DNA from: Microterricola viridarii
GTDB lineage: Bacteria; Actinomycetota; Actinomycetes; Actinomycetales; Microbacteriaceae
Direction: 5' to 3'
DNA length: 64,000 bases
Assembly (NCBI RefSeq): GCF_001542775.1
Contig: NZ_CP014145.1
Span: forward strand, 1,302,001-1,366,000
The notes beneath the pieces were generated by a model. It was not told where the DNA came from. It did no database searches and saw only the letters and a list, made by a program, of their open reading frames with translations. Shown piece by piece: positions 51,715-62,342 of the stretch; the stretch's first letter is position 1; every line of letters begins with the position of its first letter. A program made the translations under genes and the position numbers.

Positions 51715-52152
51715 ATGAGTGAAAACTACGTCGCAAGCTCGACGATCACGATCGGCGCGACTCCGGAGCGTGTCTGGTCCGTGATCACGGACCCCGATGC
51801 AATCCGGGAGTTCATGTTCGGCACGGATGTCGACACCGACTGGATTGTGGGCGGCCCGATCCGATGGCGTGGCATGTGGAAGGGCAAGCCATACGAGGAC
51901 AAAGGCGTGATCCTGGAACTGGTACCGGGTAAAAGGCTGGTGAACACTCATTTCAGCCCGCTGGCGGGGCAGGCCGACGTTCCGGAGAATTACCACACGC
52001 TGACGTGGACGCTTGAGGAGCGTGGCGAATCAACCCAGTTGACACTCGCCCAGGACAACAACAACAGCCCGGAGGCCGCAGCGCACTCCAAAGGCATGTG
52101 GGACTCCCTCGTGCAGAGTGTCAAGGCGATCACCGAGCGCCTCGACACCTAG
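51715..52152 (+). CDS. SRPBCC-family protein (AHA1/activator-of-Hsp90-like)
   Basis: A protein of 145 residues of the START-like AHSA1 type: VASSTITIGATPERVWSVIT, then WRGMWKGKPYEDKGVILEL and the YHTLTWTLEERGESTQLTL end. These proteins bind hydrophobic ligands; the ligand is unknown. ATG 51715 is preferred over GTG 51706. It overlaps the convergent VOC gene by 4 nt. Confidence 0.82.
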   Translation: MSENYVASSTITIGATPERVWSVITDPDAIREFMFGTDVDTDWIVGGPIRWRGMWKGKPYEDKGVILELVPGKRLVNTHFSPLAGQADVPENYHTLTWTLEERGESTQLTLAQDNNNSPEAAAHSKGMWDSLVQSVKAITERLDT

Positions 52153-52586
52153 CCGTTCTTCACGCCGGCGAGCACCTCAAGATAATGGGGGTTCGTCATG
52201 ACGCCCAGCACGTTGCCGAACGGATCCACGACGGAGGCCGTGACGAAGCCTTCGCCGCGCACCGTGATCGGTTCGTACTCGGTAGCGCCCATCGACAACA
52301 AGCGATCCATGGTGTCGCCCAGCTCATCGACGTGCCAGTACATGACCGCACCAGAGGGCTCACTCTCCCCCTGGTCTGCCACGGTTTGCCCGGGACGGTA
52401 ACGACTGTCAATGATGCCGAGCTCGTGCTGGTAGTCGCCGATGCGGAACTCCGCATACGCCAACTCCCCGTCTGGGCCTGAGCGTTTGAAGTAGGGCTCG
52501 ATGCCGAGAAACTCTGCGTACCACGCGGCCGCCGCCGCCACGTCGTCTGCCCAGAAGTTGATTGTGCTGAATCCGCGCAAGCTCAT
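52149..52586 (-). CDS. VOC-family protein
   Basis: A protein of 145 residues with the VOC fold (INFWADDVAAAAAWYAEFLG; YWHVDELGDTMDRLLSMGA; DPFGNVLGVMTNPHY). The metal-binding His/Glu set is partly present. The ligand is unknown. AAGGG lies upstream of ATG 52586. It converges with the SRPBCC gene. Confidence 0.83.
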   Translation of the reverse strand: MSLRGFSTINFWADDVAAAAAWYAEFLGIEPYFKRSGPDGELAYAEFRIGDYQHELGIIDSRYRPGQTVADQGESEPSGAVMYWHVDELGDTMDRLLSMGATEYEPITVRGEGFVTASVVDPFGNVLGVMTNPHYLEVLAGVKNG

Positions 52587-52664
52587 GGTTGTACCCTTCC
52601 GCTCGAGGCGCTCCTCCCGGTCAGGGTAATCGCTCTTCCGATGTGCACGCCGAGTCTCCCAGTT

Positions 52665-53093
52665 TCAGTCGATATGCGACGGCATCCGGACACGGACGAT
52701 CCACCCGACGACCGATCCGATGTGCGGATGCTTCGGCCACAGCGACGGCACCCTGAGCGTGACGGCCGCACCGGGCTCGGGGACGGAACCCACCTCCGAA
52801 GGGTCTGTGGAGCGGGTGTACCGGACGGAGACCTGCTCGATCGCCAAGATGTCGCCACGAATGCGCGTCCAGTCCGGCGCATCGGGCGCCCTGGTGGCAG
52901 AGGCGTACGTGTCAAGCTGCAGCGGGACGGTTCGGCGCTCGCCGAAGAGCCTCGTCATCCATTCCTGGTCCATGGGCACGAGATCCCAGGAGACTGACTC
53001 ACCGAGCGCGACGCGCAGGCCGTCCTCGGAGACCTGCCATTCCCTCAACCACACGTCCACCTCGTGTGAGGCGCTCTCCCCCATCCGTTCCAT
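52665..53093 (-). CDS. Conserved hypothetical protein (DUF6578-like)
   Basis: A protein of 142 residues. No catalytic motif was recognised; the fold appears beta-rich (VDVWLREWQVSEDGLRVALG, LQLDTYASATR, AAVTLRVPSLWPKH). It resembles a small family seen as DUF6578 (tentative). The stop lies 79 nt from the VOC start. Its start overlaps the reductase stop by 1 nt, so it is co-transcribed with the upstream DHFR-like gene. Confidence 0.65.
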   Translation of the reverse strand: MERMGESASHEVDVWLREWQVSEDGLRVALGESVSWDLVPMDQEWMTRLFGERRTVPLQLDTYASATRAPDAPDWTRIRGDILAIEQVSVRYTRSTDPSEVGSVPEPGAAVTLRVPSLWPKHPHIGSVVGWIVRVRMPSHID

Positions 53094-53659
53094 TACTTCG
53101 TGAGCGCGTAGCGCAGCAGCACCACGCCGTTCTCGAATGGCGTGGCCTCAAGCAGCTCCAGCTCCTGTCGGTCCGCGAACACGTGTCGGCCGCGCCCGCG
53201 TGAGGCCGGGCAGACCCGCAGTTGGACTTCATCGACGACGCCGGCAGCCAACAGGAACTGCATCAGGTCGAGGCTCCCCCACAGCCAGATGTCCTTGCCT
53301 GCCTGCCCCTTGAGCATCCTGATCGTGGCGACCGGATCGCTGGTCACGGTCGCGGCCGAGAAGTCACCCCATGGCGCGTGCGCCAGCGTCGCCGAGGCGA
53401 CGTACTTGGTGAGCGTGTTGAGTTTCGCCCCGTACTCGCCCTGCTCGGTGGCGTGCGGCCAATACCCGACGGACTGGGCATAGGTGTTCGCCCCGAGGAT
53501 CATGGTGTCGACCGAGTCGATGAATCCCATCACGCTCGCCTTGAACGCGCTGGTGTCGTCTTCGGCGAATGGCTCCCCCGCCACGAAGCTGAGACCGCCG
53601 TCCTCTTCTGCGGCGATGTTGTCGACGGTCACCCACTGTTGGACGATGAGCTTGCGCAT
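53093..53659 (-). CDS. Dihydrofolate reductase/RibD-like reductase
   Basis: A protein of 188 residues of the DHFR-fold RibD-C type (LIVQQWVTVDNIAAEEDGGL; MILGANTYAQSVGYWP; DIWLWGSLDLMQFLLAAGVVDEVQLRV). An NADPH-dependent reduction is expected from the fold; the substrate is unknown. ATG 53659 lies 6 nt behind TACAGT (leaderless). It is one of three paralogous members within 7 kb. Confidence 0.85.
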   Translation of the reverse strand: MRKLIVQQWVTVDNIAAEEDGGLSFVAGEPFAEDDTSAFKASVMGFIDSVDTMILGANTYAQSVGYWPHATEQGEYGAKLNTLTKYVASATLAHAPWGDFSAATVTSDPVATIRMLKGQAGKDIWLWGSLDLMQFLLAAGVVDEVQLRVCPASRGRGRHVFADRQELELLEATPFENGVVLLRYALTK

Positions 53660-53707
53660 GGCGCCACTGTAGTTGGCGGGTGGTGCGCGCGCCAGCGAGC
53701 AGCGAGG

Positions 53708-54202
53708 TCAGCTGCGGACCATGCGCAGCTCGCGCACACCGTGCCCGAGCTTGGAGGCGCCGTCGGGCACGAAGCCATGCTTGAGATAGAAGGCGCGTGC
53801 CCGCGGATTGGGGTCGGCGACCCAGAGCGCCGCGCTGGAGCCAGGCGTCAGAACCGATTCGAGAAGCGCCGTGCCGACACGCGCACCGTGCACGGCGGCG
53901 TACGTGTAGAGAAGGTAAAGCTCGGCGGACCATGCGGCGTCCGTGTCTCGGGGCGGCCCCGACATCGCGATGCCGACGATCTTCCCACCGCGCTCTGCGA
54001 CGGCCGCCCGGTTTCCCGCGTAAAGCGGGTCGGCGAGGGCCGCAGCCCAGAACAGCTCGCGGCGCCCGAGCGCGCCGGGATCGTCCAGCACCGCGTCATC
54101 CATCAGCCCCCTGTAGGTTTCACGCCAGGACTCGACGTGCAACCGCGCAATCTGCGCCGCATCGCCCTCGAGCGCAGGCCGGACCACGAACACCGCTTCC
54201 AT
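53708..54202 (-). CDS. GNAT-family N-acetyltransferase
   Basis: A protein of 164 residues with a GNAT core: VRPALEGDAAQIARLHVESW, the acetyl-CoA loop AAVHGARVGTALLES and NPRARAFYLKHGFVPDG. The substrate is unknown. ATG 54202 lies 6 nt behind TAGTAT (leaderless). Confidence 0.86.
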   Translation of the reverse strand: MEAVFVVRPALEGDAAQIARLHVESWRETYRGLMDDAVLDDPGALGRRELFWAAALADPLYAGNRAAVAERGGKIVGIAMSGPPRDTDAAWSAELYLLYTYAAVHGARVGTALLESVLTPGSSAALWVADPNPRARAFYLKHGFVPDGASKLGHGVRELRMVRS

Positions 54203-54282
54203 GGCCCGATACTAGAGGAACCGGCCGGCCCGGCTGCGCTCCACTGCTGGCTCGCAGGCACGGGAGCGGCCAGAATGATTTC

Positions 54283-54675
54283 ATGCTCGCTTTCGCAATC
54301 GTCCTCATCACCGCAGCCCTCGTGTTTTACACGATCGGGGTCTGGGCCGAGCACCGCCAGCGGGTGCTGAAGCCGTGGCACGCCGTGTTCTTCGGAATCG
54401 GTCTGTTCTTCGATGCCAGCGGCACATTCGCGATGAGCCGTCTGGCAGATTCCAGCACCTCGGCAACGGGTCTTGCCGGCGGACTGAATACAGTGATGAT
54501 TGTCACCGGTGCCATCGCCCTCACGTTGATGCTCATTCACCTTGTCTGGGCGATCATCGTGCTCGTGCGCAATCGCGACTCCGAGCGCCAGCGGTTCCAC
54601 AAGTTTTCCCTGATCGTCTGGGCGATCTGGCTGGTGCCCTACTTCGCTGGGGCCATTGGCGCCAGCCTCAGCTGA
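54283..54675 (+). CDS. HsmA-like small membrane protein
   Basis: A protein of 130 residues with four transmembrane helices and the motifs YTIGVWAEHRQRVLKPWH and FFDASGTFAMSRLA, typical of the HsmA/TIGR03987 family. The function is unknown. ATG 54283 lies 6 nt behind CAGAAT (leaderless). It converges with the VOC gene, overlapping by 8 nt. Confidence 0.83.
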   Translation: MLAFAIVLITAALVFYTIGVWAEHRQRVLKPWHAVFFGIGLFFDASGTFAMSRLADSSTSATGLAGGLNTVMIVTGAIALTLMLIHLVWAIIVLVRNRDSERQRFHKFSLIVWAIWLVPYFAGAIGASLS

Positions 54676-55027
54676 GAGCGGGCGGCTCCCACAGCTCGAT
54701 CGGCAGACCTTCCGGGTCGTGGATGCGGGCGAAGCGGCCGTAGTCGGCGGTGTCCCACTCGGGTCGGCGCTCGACCATGATGCCCGCCTCCTCCAGCTTC
54801 TGGGTCAACTCATCCAACCCGGCGACGCGCAGGTTCAGCATGAAGGACTGCTCCGCCGCGAAGTAGTCCGAGTCGGCCGGGAACGGTGCGAATACCGTCA
54901 TACCGGCCTGCTGCTGCCAGATCCCCTCCTGCCCGGCCTCGATTCCGAGGTGCTCGCGGTACCAGGCCGCCCGCGTCTCCGGGTCGCGGCTGCGAAAGAA
55001 CAGCCCGCCGATTCCAGTCACTCCCAT
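54668..55027 (-). CDS. VOC-family protein
   Basis: A protein of 119 residues: GIGGLFFRSRDPETRAAWYREHLGI, then LRVAGLDELTQKLEEAGI and HDPEGLPIELWEPP. The ligand is unknown. ATG 55027 has GAGAGGAC upstream. It is transcribed after the DHFR-like gene. Confidence 0.83.
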   Translation of the reverse strand: MGVTGIGGLFFRSRDPETRAAWYREHLGIEAGQEGIWQQQAGMTVFAPFPADSDYFAAEQSFMLNLRVAGLDELTQKLEEAGIMVERRPEWDTADYGRFARIHDPEGLPIELWEPPALS

Positions 55028-55045
55028 GATTGGTCCTCTCGGTTC

Positions 55046-55651
55046 TCAGCCCGCCGTGCGGCGTCGGTAGATGTTGACCAGGATGCCGGACGGCAGCGCG
55101 TGGGAATCCACCAGGGCGAGCCTAGTGAGGGCGAAGCCCTCTGAGAACAGCTTCTTTCCGCTGCCAAGCACAAGCGGATAGACGACGAGCCGGTACTCAT
55201 CGATCAGGTCGTGGGCGGCGAGCGTCTTGATCAGCTGCGAACTCCCCCAGACGCGAATCTCTCCACCTGGCTGCTCGCGCAGCTTCGCCACTGCGGCCGG
55301 CACGTCGGGGCCGAGCAGGTGGGAGTTCTTCCAGGCGAGCTCGGTGAGCGTGTTCGACGCGACGTATTTGGGGATGCGGTTGTACCGCCGGGTGAGCTCC
55401 CCCATCAGCCCGTCGGCGTTCTCGTCCCAGACGCCCCACGCCCCGGAGAAGATGTCGTAGGTCTTGCGGCCGAGCAGCAGTGCCTCCGCCTTGCTCTCCC
55501 ACTCCCCGACGAACGCGTTGTCCTCGTCCGGGTGGTAGCGGTCTTGCCAGCCGCCGTGCGCGAAGCCGTCTTCGTTGTCCTCATCCCTGCCCCCTGGAGC
55601 CTGCGTGACACCGTCCAAGGTGATGAACGCCTGCACCACGATCTCGCTCAT
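55046..55651 (-). CDS. Dihydrofolate reductase/RibD-like reductase
   Basis: A protein of 201 residues: VVQAFITLDGVTQAPGG, LLLGRKTYDIFSGAWG, GEIRVWGSSQLIKTLAAHDLIDEYRLVVYPLVLGSGKKLF. This is the standard DHFR-fold (RibD C-terminal) family. ATG 55651 overlaps the RidA stop (ATGA), so the two are coupled. The frame continues upstream without homology. Confidence 0.87.
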   Translation of the reverse strand: MSEIVVQAFITLDGVTQAPGGRDEDNEDGFAHGGWQDRYHPDEDNAFVGEWESKAEALLLGRKTYDIFSGAWGVWDENADGLMGELTRRYNRIPKYVASNTLTELAWKNSHLLGPDVPAAVAKLREQPGGEIRVWGSSQLIKTLAAHDLIDEYRLVVYPLVLGSGKKLFSEGFALTRLALVDSHALPSGILVNIYRRRTAG

Positions 55652-56061
55652 GATGGGCCCTCCGTGTTGAGCACCGCGGCAACGGCGCTGACCTCGATCA
55701 GCGCGCCCGGCAGGCCCAAGGCTGTGACGCGCGCGGCCGTGACAAGCGGCGGCAAACCCGGGCCAGCGAGTTTCGGGGCGATAGCCCCGTACGCGGCGCC
55801 GAGATCCGCGTCGGCGGCGATGAGCACCGTCCACTGCACAACATCGGCCAGCGATGCCCCGGCCGCGGCGAGGGCGGTGCCGGCGTTGTCGACGGCTCGG
55901 ACGGACTGTTCGACGATGCCGCCTGCTACGAGCGCGCCGGAGGCATCGATGCCGTTCTGGCCCCCGACATAGATCGTCGTGGCTCCCGCGGGAACGATCG
56001 CCACATGGCTGAATGCCGGGCTCGACACGAGACCGGCTGGTTGCAATCGAGTGATCTCCAT
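55648..56061 (-). CDS. RidA-family protein
   Basis: A protein of 137 residues of the YjgF/YER057c/UK114 (RidA) family: FSHVAIVPAGATTIYVGGQNG, the VQWTVLIAADADLGAAYGAI region and LIEVSAVAAV at the end. RidA proteins deaminate reactive enamines; a clear key Arg is not visible in the expected position. ATG 56061 is preferred over the upstream opening at 56124. Confidence 0.82.
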   Translation of the reverse strand: MEITRLQPAGLVSSPAFSHVAIVPAGATTIYVGGQNGIDASGALVAGGIVEQSVRAVDNAGTALAAAGASLADVVQWTVLIAADADLGAAYGAIAPKLAGPGLPPLVTAARVTALGLPGALIEVSAVAAVLNTEGPS

Positions 56062-56163
56062 GGCGGCCATGCTTCCACTCGGCCGCGGATGACGCCAGAG
56101 CTTCGACCTGCACGCCCGCGCCATTCTGCGGCAGCCGTGCTCTTCTGGGCCAGCCTTGCTCTT

Positions 56164-58302
56164 CTAAACCAGGATGACGAGCTGCGAGGTGGCCCGGGTC
56201 ATCGCGACGTAGCGGTCGACGGCTCCCTCGATGCCGGCGCCGAATCCGTCCGGGTCGATCAGCACAACCAGATCGAACTCGAGGCCCTTGGCCAGCTCGG
56301 GGGTCAAAGAGAGCACGCGCTCCCGGCCCGTCATCGGCGGCGCGGTGCCGATGACGCAGGCCGTGCCCTCTGGGTGGCTCGTGAGCCACTCGTCGAGGAG
56401 GGCGTCCAGCTCCTGTCTCGCAGCACGGCGCACCGGCAGCCCGCTGCGCCGCACGGAGCGGGGAACGTTCGCATCGGGAATCGCCGCACGGATGACCGGC
56501 TCGGCTGCGGCCATCACCTCCTCCGGCGTCCGATAGTTGACGCTCAGGGTGGCCAGCTCGACCGTGCGCAGGCCGATGCGGTTGAGGCGCTCCTGCCAGG
56601 ACTCGGTGAACCCGTGCCTGGCTTGCGCCCGGTCACCCACGACCGTGAAGCTCCGCGAGGGGCAGCGGCTCAGCAGCATCCGCCACTCGGCATCCGTCAG
56701 TTCCTGTGCCTCGTCGACGATGATGTGCGCGAACGGACCGGCGAGCACGTCGGCGTCGGTGCCCGGCAGGGCGGTCTCATCGACGAGGGAGTTCTGCGCG
56801 TCCTGGCCGCGCAGAATGGACATCAGCTGGAGCTCGCTGTCATCGGACTCGATGAGCTGGTCGATGACCACGTCCATTTCGGCGCGCTCTGCGGCGAGCA
56901 CGGCAGCGCGTCGCCGAGCGAGGCGCCCGGCATCCGGGTCGCCGACCCGCTGCCGTGCCGCATCCAGATACGGCAAGTCGGATGTCGTCCAGGCGGCCGT
57001 GCGCTCCCGCCGGAGCGTCTGCAACTGCTCGGCGTCGAGCCACGGCGCGCATGCGCTGAGGTAGTCGGATGACGCCCACAGGTCGCGCACGATGCCGACA
57101 GGGTCGAGCAGCGGCCAAGCCCGGTTGAACGTGCCGGCCAACTCCTCGTCCTGCGACATTGCACGGCGCAGTGCGGCCGGCGGCACTCCGTCAAGCTTGT
57201 CGGCCAGGATCTCCAGCAGCGCCTCCCAGACCTGCTCCCGCGCCTCGTTGTGCGGCAGGCCGGGCTCCGCGGCGTCGAATGCCTCTGCCCACTCGGCCGG
57301 GCTGAGCCAGAGCTCCGCCCACTCGGTGTCGACCAGCAGGCCCTCCGCTGGCGGAGTCTCAAAGGCGTGCACGGCCCGCTCCACCGCGGTCAACAGCGCG
57401 GCCGATGCTTTGAGGCCCGCCACCGCCGGGTCCGTCTCGCTGAGCGCGGAGCCGCCCTCGGCCACAAGATCGCGCACTGTGCTGATCTGCACCCCCTCCT
57501 CACCCAGCCCCGGCAGCACATCCTCGACATAAGAGAGGTAGCCGTGGCTCGGGCCGATGAACAAGACACTGCCGCTTCGCTGCGCGAGCCGCGGGTCCGA
57601 GTACAAGAGGTAGGCGGCACGGTGCAGTGCGACGACGGTCTTGCCGGTGCCCGGCCCGCCGTCGACGACCAGCGCTCCCCGCGACCCCGCCCGGATGATG
57701 GCGTCCTGGTCGGATTGGATCGTGCCGAGCACATCGCGCATCCGCGCCGACCGGCTGCTGCCGAGGCTCGCGATGAACGCCGACTCGTCGTCGACGGCGG
57801 CGCTCGCCGCGAGTCCCTCCGGGGTGAACGCCTCATCCCAGTAGTCGCTGACCCGGCCGCGGCTCCAGCGGTAGCGGCGGCGGGTCGCCAGGCCCATTGG
57901 GTTGGCCCTGGTCGCCGCGAAGAACGGCGCGGCGGCGGGCGAGCGCCAGTCGATCAACAGGGGTGTGCCCGAGGTGTCGGTGAGACCGAAACGCCCGATG
58001 TAGAGCGGCGCGGCGGCATCCGCCCGCACCATGCGCCCGAGGCAGATGTCCAGGGTGAATCGCCGCAGTGAGCGCAGCCGGGCAGTCAAACGATGCACCT
58101 GCAGGTCACGGGCCAGGGCCTGCTCGCCGCTGCCGCCGGGCGCCCGCAGCTCGTCCTCGAGGCTGGCGGATGCCGCGGCGATCTCGGCCTGCAGGGCGGC
58201 CGCGACGGCTGAGAAATGGGCTTCGTCGGCGCCGATCAGGGCCGGGTCTGACTTCGCGGAGAGTCGGGCGGGGAGGTTGAATGCGCTGGTGGTCACTGTC
58301 AC
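56164..58302 (-). CDS. helR: HelR/HelD-type RNA polymerase-recycling helicase (SF1)
   Basis: A protein of 712 residues. An N-terminal coiled coil (EAHFSAVAAALQAEIAAASASL) precedes the SF1 helicase with Walker A VVDGGPGTGKTVVALH, Walker B-type HIIVDEAQELTDAEW and the C-terminal TVELATLSVNYRTPEEV and GRERVLSLTPELAKGLEFD. The length and layout match class II HelD/HelR, which releases RNA polymerase from DNA and protects it from rifamycins. GTG 58302 is the start. Upstream lies an RAE-like palindrome. Confidence 0.9.
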   Translation of the reverse strand: MTVTTSAFNLPARLSAKSDPALIGADEAHFSAVAAALQAEIAAASASLEDELRAPGGSGEQALARDLQVHRLTARLRSLRRFTLDICLGRMVRADAAAPLYIGRFGLTDTSGTPLLIDWRSPAAAPFFAATRANPMGLATRRRYRWSRGRVSDYWDEAFTPEGLAASAAVDDESAFIASLGSSRSARMRDVLGTIQSDQDAIIRAGSRGALVVDGGPGTGKTVVALHRAAYLLYSDPRLAQRSGSVLFIGPSHGYLSYVEDVLPGLGEEGVQISTVRDLVAEGGSALSETDPAVAGLKASAALLTAVERAVHAFETPPAEGLLVDTEWAELWLSPAEWAEAFDAAEPGLPHNEAREQVWEALLEILADKLDGVPPAALRRAMSQDEELAGTFNRAWPLLDPVGIVRDLWASSDYLSACAPWLDAEQLQTLRRERTAAWTTSDLPYLDAARQRVGDPDAGRLARRRAAVLAAERAEMDVVIDQLIESDDSELQLMSILRGQDAQNSLVDETALPGTDADVLAGPFAHIIVDEAQELTDAEWRMLLSRCPSRSFTVVGDRAQARHGFTESWQERLNRIGLRTVELATLSVNYRTPEEVMAAAEPVIRAAIPDANVPRSVRRSGLPVRRAARQELDALLDEWLTSHPEGTACVIGTAPPMTGRERVLSLTPELAKGLEFDLVVLIDPDGFGAGIEGAVDRYVAMTRATSQLVILV

Positions 58303-58325
58303 AGTGCTCGATTCTCACCCACGGA

Positions 58326-58347
58326 GGGGGCCTTGCGGCAAGCCCCC
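58326..58347. promoter_or_regulatory. Rifamycin-associated-element-like palindrome
   Basis: Plus strand 58326-58347 reads GGGGGC, CTTGC, G, GCAAG, CCCCC: a CTTGC/GCAAG palindrome flanked by G and C runs, matching the remembered core of the rifamycin-associated element (RAE) found upstream of rifamycin-resistance genes such as helR. It lies 23 nt upstream of the helR start and 20 nt upstream of the divergent small membrane gene. Confidence 0.8.
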
Positions 58348-58367
58348 ACCCCCTCGTTAGACTGAGA

Positions 58368-58694
58368 GTGGCACGAAGAGCACGCACGGTCGCGACGACC
58401 GCCGTAGCGTGCGTGCAGTTCGTTCTCGTGGCGTTGTGGGCACTCGTCGGGCTGGTGCGGCGCGGCACGCTCGCCACGCAGCAGGCCGCCGGCTGGGTCA
58501 ACGCCATGATGTGGGCCGGGGGCGTCGCGACCGCACTCGCCATCGGCCTGGAGGTGCACGTGCTCGGCGTGCTGGGTGTGAGTCCGCCCGCCGTTGGTGT
58601 GCTCCTGAGCCTCTGCATCATTGCCGGAGCCGCCTTCACCGTGCTCCTGGTCGTGCTGCGCCGGCGAGGTTCCCGCTTCGCTACCGCCGCGTGA
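58368..58694 (+). CDS. Small membrane protein divergent from helR
   Basis: A protein of 108 residues with three hydrophobic segments (VACVQFVLVALWALVGLV; ALAIGLEVHVLGVLGV; LLSLCIIAGAAFTVLLVVL). No family was recognised. GTG 58368 follows TAGACT after 4 nt; the frame is open upstream. Its promoter shares the region with the RAE-like palindrome, so it may be induced together with helR (inference). Confidence 0.6.
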   Translation: MARRARTVATTAVACVQFVLVALWALVGLVRRGTLATQQAAGWVNAMMWAGGVATALAIGLEVHVLGVLGVSPPAVGVLLSLCIIAGAAFTVLLVVLRRRGSRFATAA

Positions 58695-59337
58695 ACGTCA
58701 TGTGGGTGACGCCGCTGGGCGTCGAGACGGACTCGACGTCGTAACCCGCCTCGATTCCCTCCAGGCCGTCCCAGAGGCGCACGCCGCGGCCGAGAACAAT
58801 CGGCACCTGCACGATGTGGAGCAGGTCGATCACGCCGGCGGCGAGGAACTCGCGCACCATGCTCGGGCCGCCGCCGATGCGCACGTCCAGCCCGCCGGCG
58901 GCCGCCTTGGCGATCTCCAATGCCTCCGCCGGGCCCGCGTCGATGAAGTGGAAGACGTTGCCGCCCTCCAACTCGAAGGAGGGGCGTGGGTGGTGGGTCA
59001 GCACGAACACGGGAGTGTGGAATGGCGGGTTCTGGCCCCACCAGCCCCTCCATTCCTCCGCGGTTCCGAGGTCGGTCCACGGGCCCGTCTGCGGGGTGAA
59101 CTTGCCCCGGCCCATGATCTCCGCGCCGATGCGGTAGTCGTGCTGGTCGACGAAGGCGTTGTCGACACCGACCCCGCCGCCCTCCTCGCCGATCATCCGG
59201 TGCCAGTAGCGGGTGTGCATCATCCACTCGTGCAGTCGTTGTCCGGCATGCCCGAAGGGGGCAGCGAGGCTGAGACCCTCCCCGGTGCCGAATCCGTCGA
59301 GGGAGATTGCAAAGCCGTGGACGCGGGCGAGCTGCAT
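58681..59337 (-). CDS. Dihydrofolate reductase/RibD-like reductase
   Basis: A protein of 218 residues: FAISLDGFGTGEGLSLAAPFG, EIMGRGKFTPQTGPWTDLG, PVFVLTHHPRPSFELEGGN, DVRIGGGPSMVREFLAAGVID. The DHFR-fold core is clear. ATG 59337 is preferred because the family homology begins there and AAGG is upstream; the frame is open to TTG 59376. It converges with the small membrane gene, overlapping by 14 nt. Confidence 0.86.
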   Translation of the reverse strand: MQLARVHGFAISLDGFGTGEGLSLAAPFGHAGQRLHEWMMHTRYWHRMIGEEGGGVGVDNAFVDQHDYRIGAEIMGRGKFTPQTGPWTDLGTAEEWRGWWGQNPPFHTPVFVLTHHPRPSFELEGGNVFHFIDAGPAEALEIAKAAAGGLDVRIGGGPSMVREFLAAGVIDLLHIVQVPIVLGRGVRLWDGLEGIEAGYDVESVSTPSGVTHMTFTRR

Positions 59338-59470
59338 GGTCACCTTCAGTTCTTCGTCGGATTCGGGACGCATCAAGTCTCAGTCTGGGGTGCGGCGACT
59401 GTCAATCGCCGTGCGACGGATGTCGGAGGGAACTGCTTGAATCGAGTGAGCACAGCATGAGGGAGACAGC

Positions 59471-61867
<2,397 letters not shown>

Positions 61868-61871
61868 TCGT

Positions 61872-62321
61872 CTAGGCGGAACCGCCCCGCGCGGAGTCCC
61901 GCAGACTGCGCACCACGCGGTCCAGCCCGCGTGCGAACGGCTCGAGGTCGGCGCGGTCCCAGTCGGCGAAGAGCATCTTCGTGAACCGGGTCTGCTCCTT
62001 CGCGATGGTCGCGACAAGGGCTTTGCCGGTGGCGGTCAGGGTGACGAGGGTTGCGCGCCGGTCTCGCGGATGCGGCTCGCGGCTGACGAAACCGTCGGCC
62101 ACGAGCGCATCCACCAGCCCGGTGACGTTGCGCGCGCTCACCCTCAGCGACTCTGCAAGTTCGCGCTGCGTGCGCGGCCCGGCGGCCGAGATCACCCACA
62201 GCACGGGGGCGCGGGAGCTGGAGATGCCGTGGCGGGCCAGACTCTCGTCCCTGTCGCGCCCGAGGAGCACGGCGAGTTGTTGCATGCGATCGAGCGCACC
62301 GAGTGAATCGACATCCGTCAT
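61872..62321 (-). CDS. MarR-family transcriptional regulator
   Basis: A protein of 149 residues with a winged helix-turn-helix (TQRELAESLRVSARNVTGLVDALV; REPHPRDRRATLVTLT wing). It is expected to sense small molecules or oxidants. ATG 62321 lies 6 nt behind TAGCCT (leaderless), and a palindrome sits directly on this promoter. It converges with the UvrA-like gene; the intergenic gap is 4 nt. Confidence 0.9.
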   Translation of the reverse strand: MTDVDSLGALDRMQQLAVLLGRDRDESLARHGISSSRAPVLWVISAAGPRTQRELAESLRVSARNVTGLVDALVADGFVSREPHPRDRRATLVTLTATGKALVATIAKEQTRFTKMLFADWDRADLEPFARGLDRVVRSLRDSARGGSA

Positions 62322-62342
62322 ATCGTGAGGCTACATCACGAT
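62322..62342 (-). promoter_or_regulatory. MarR operator palindrome at the marR start
   Basis: ATCGTGA (62322-62328), GGCTACA, TCACGAT (62336-62342): perfect 7-bp arms with a 7-nt spacer. On the minus strand the repeat abuts the marR ATG and covers the putative -10 TAGCCT, so binding would block initiation. Autoregulation is an inference from this position. Confidence 0.75.

Noticed and set aside
55046..56389. One long 447-residue minus-strand protein
   Set aside because: Only the C-terminal 201 residues match the reductase; the upstream part overlaps the RidA gene and the helR end in another frame.
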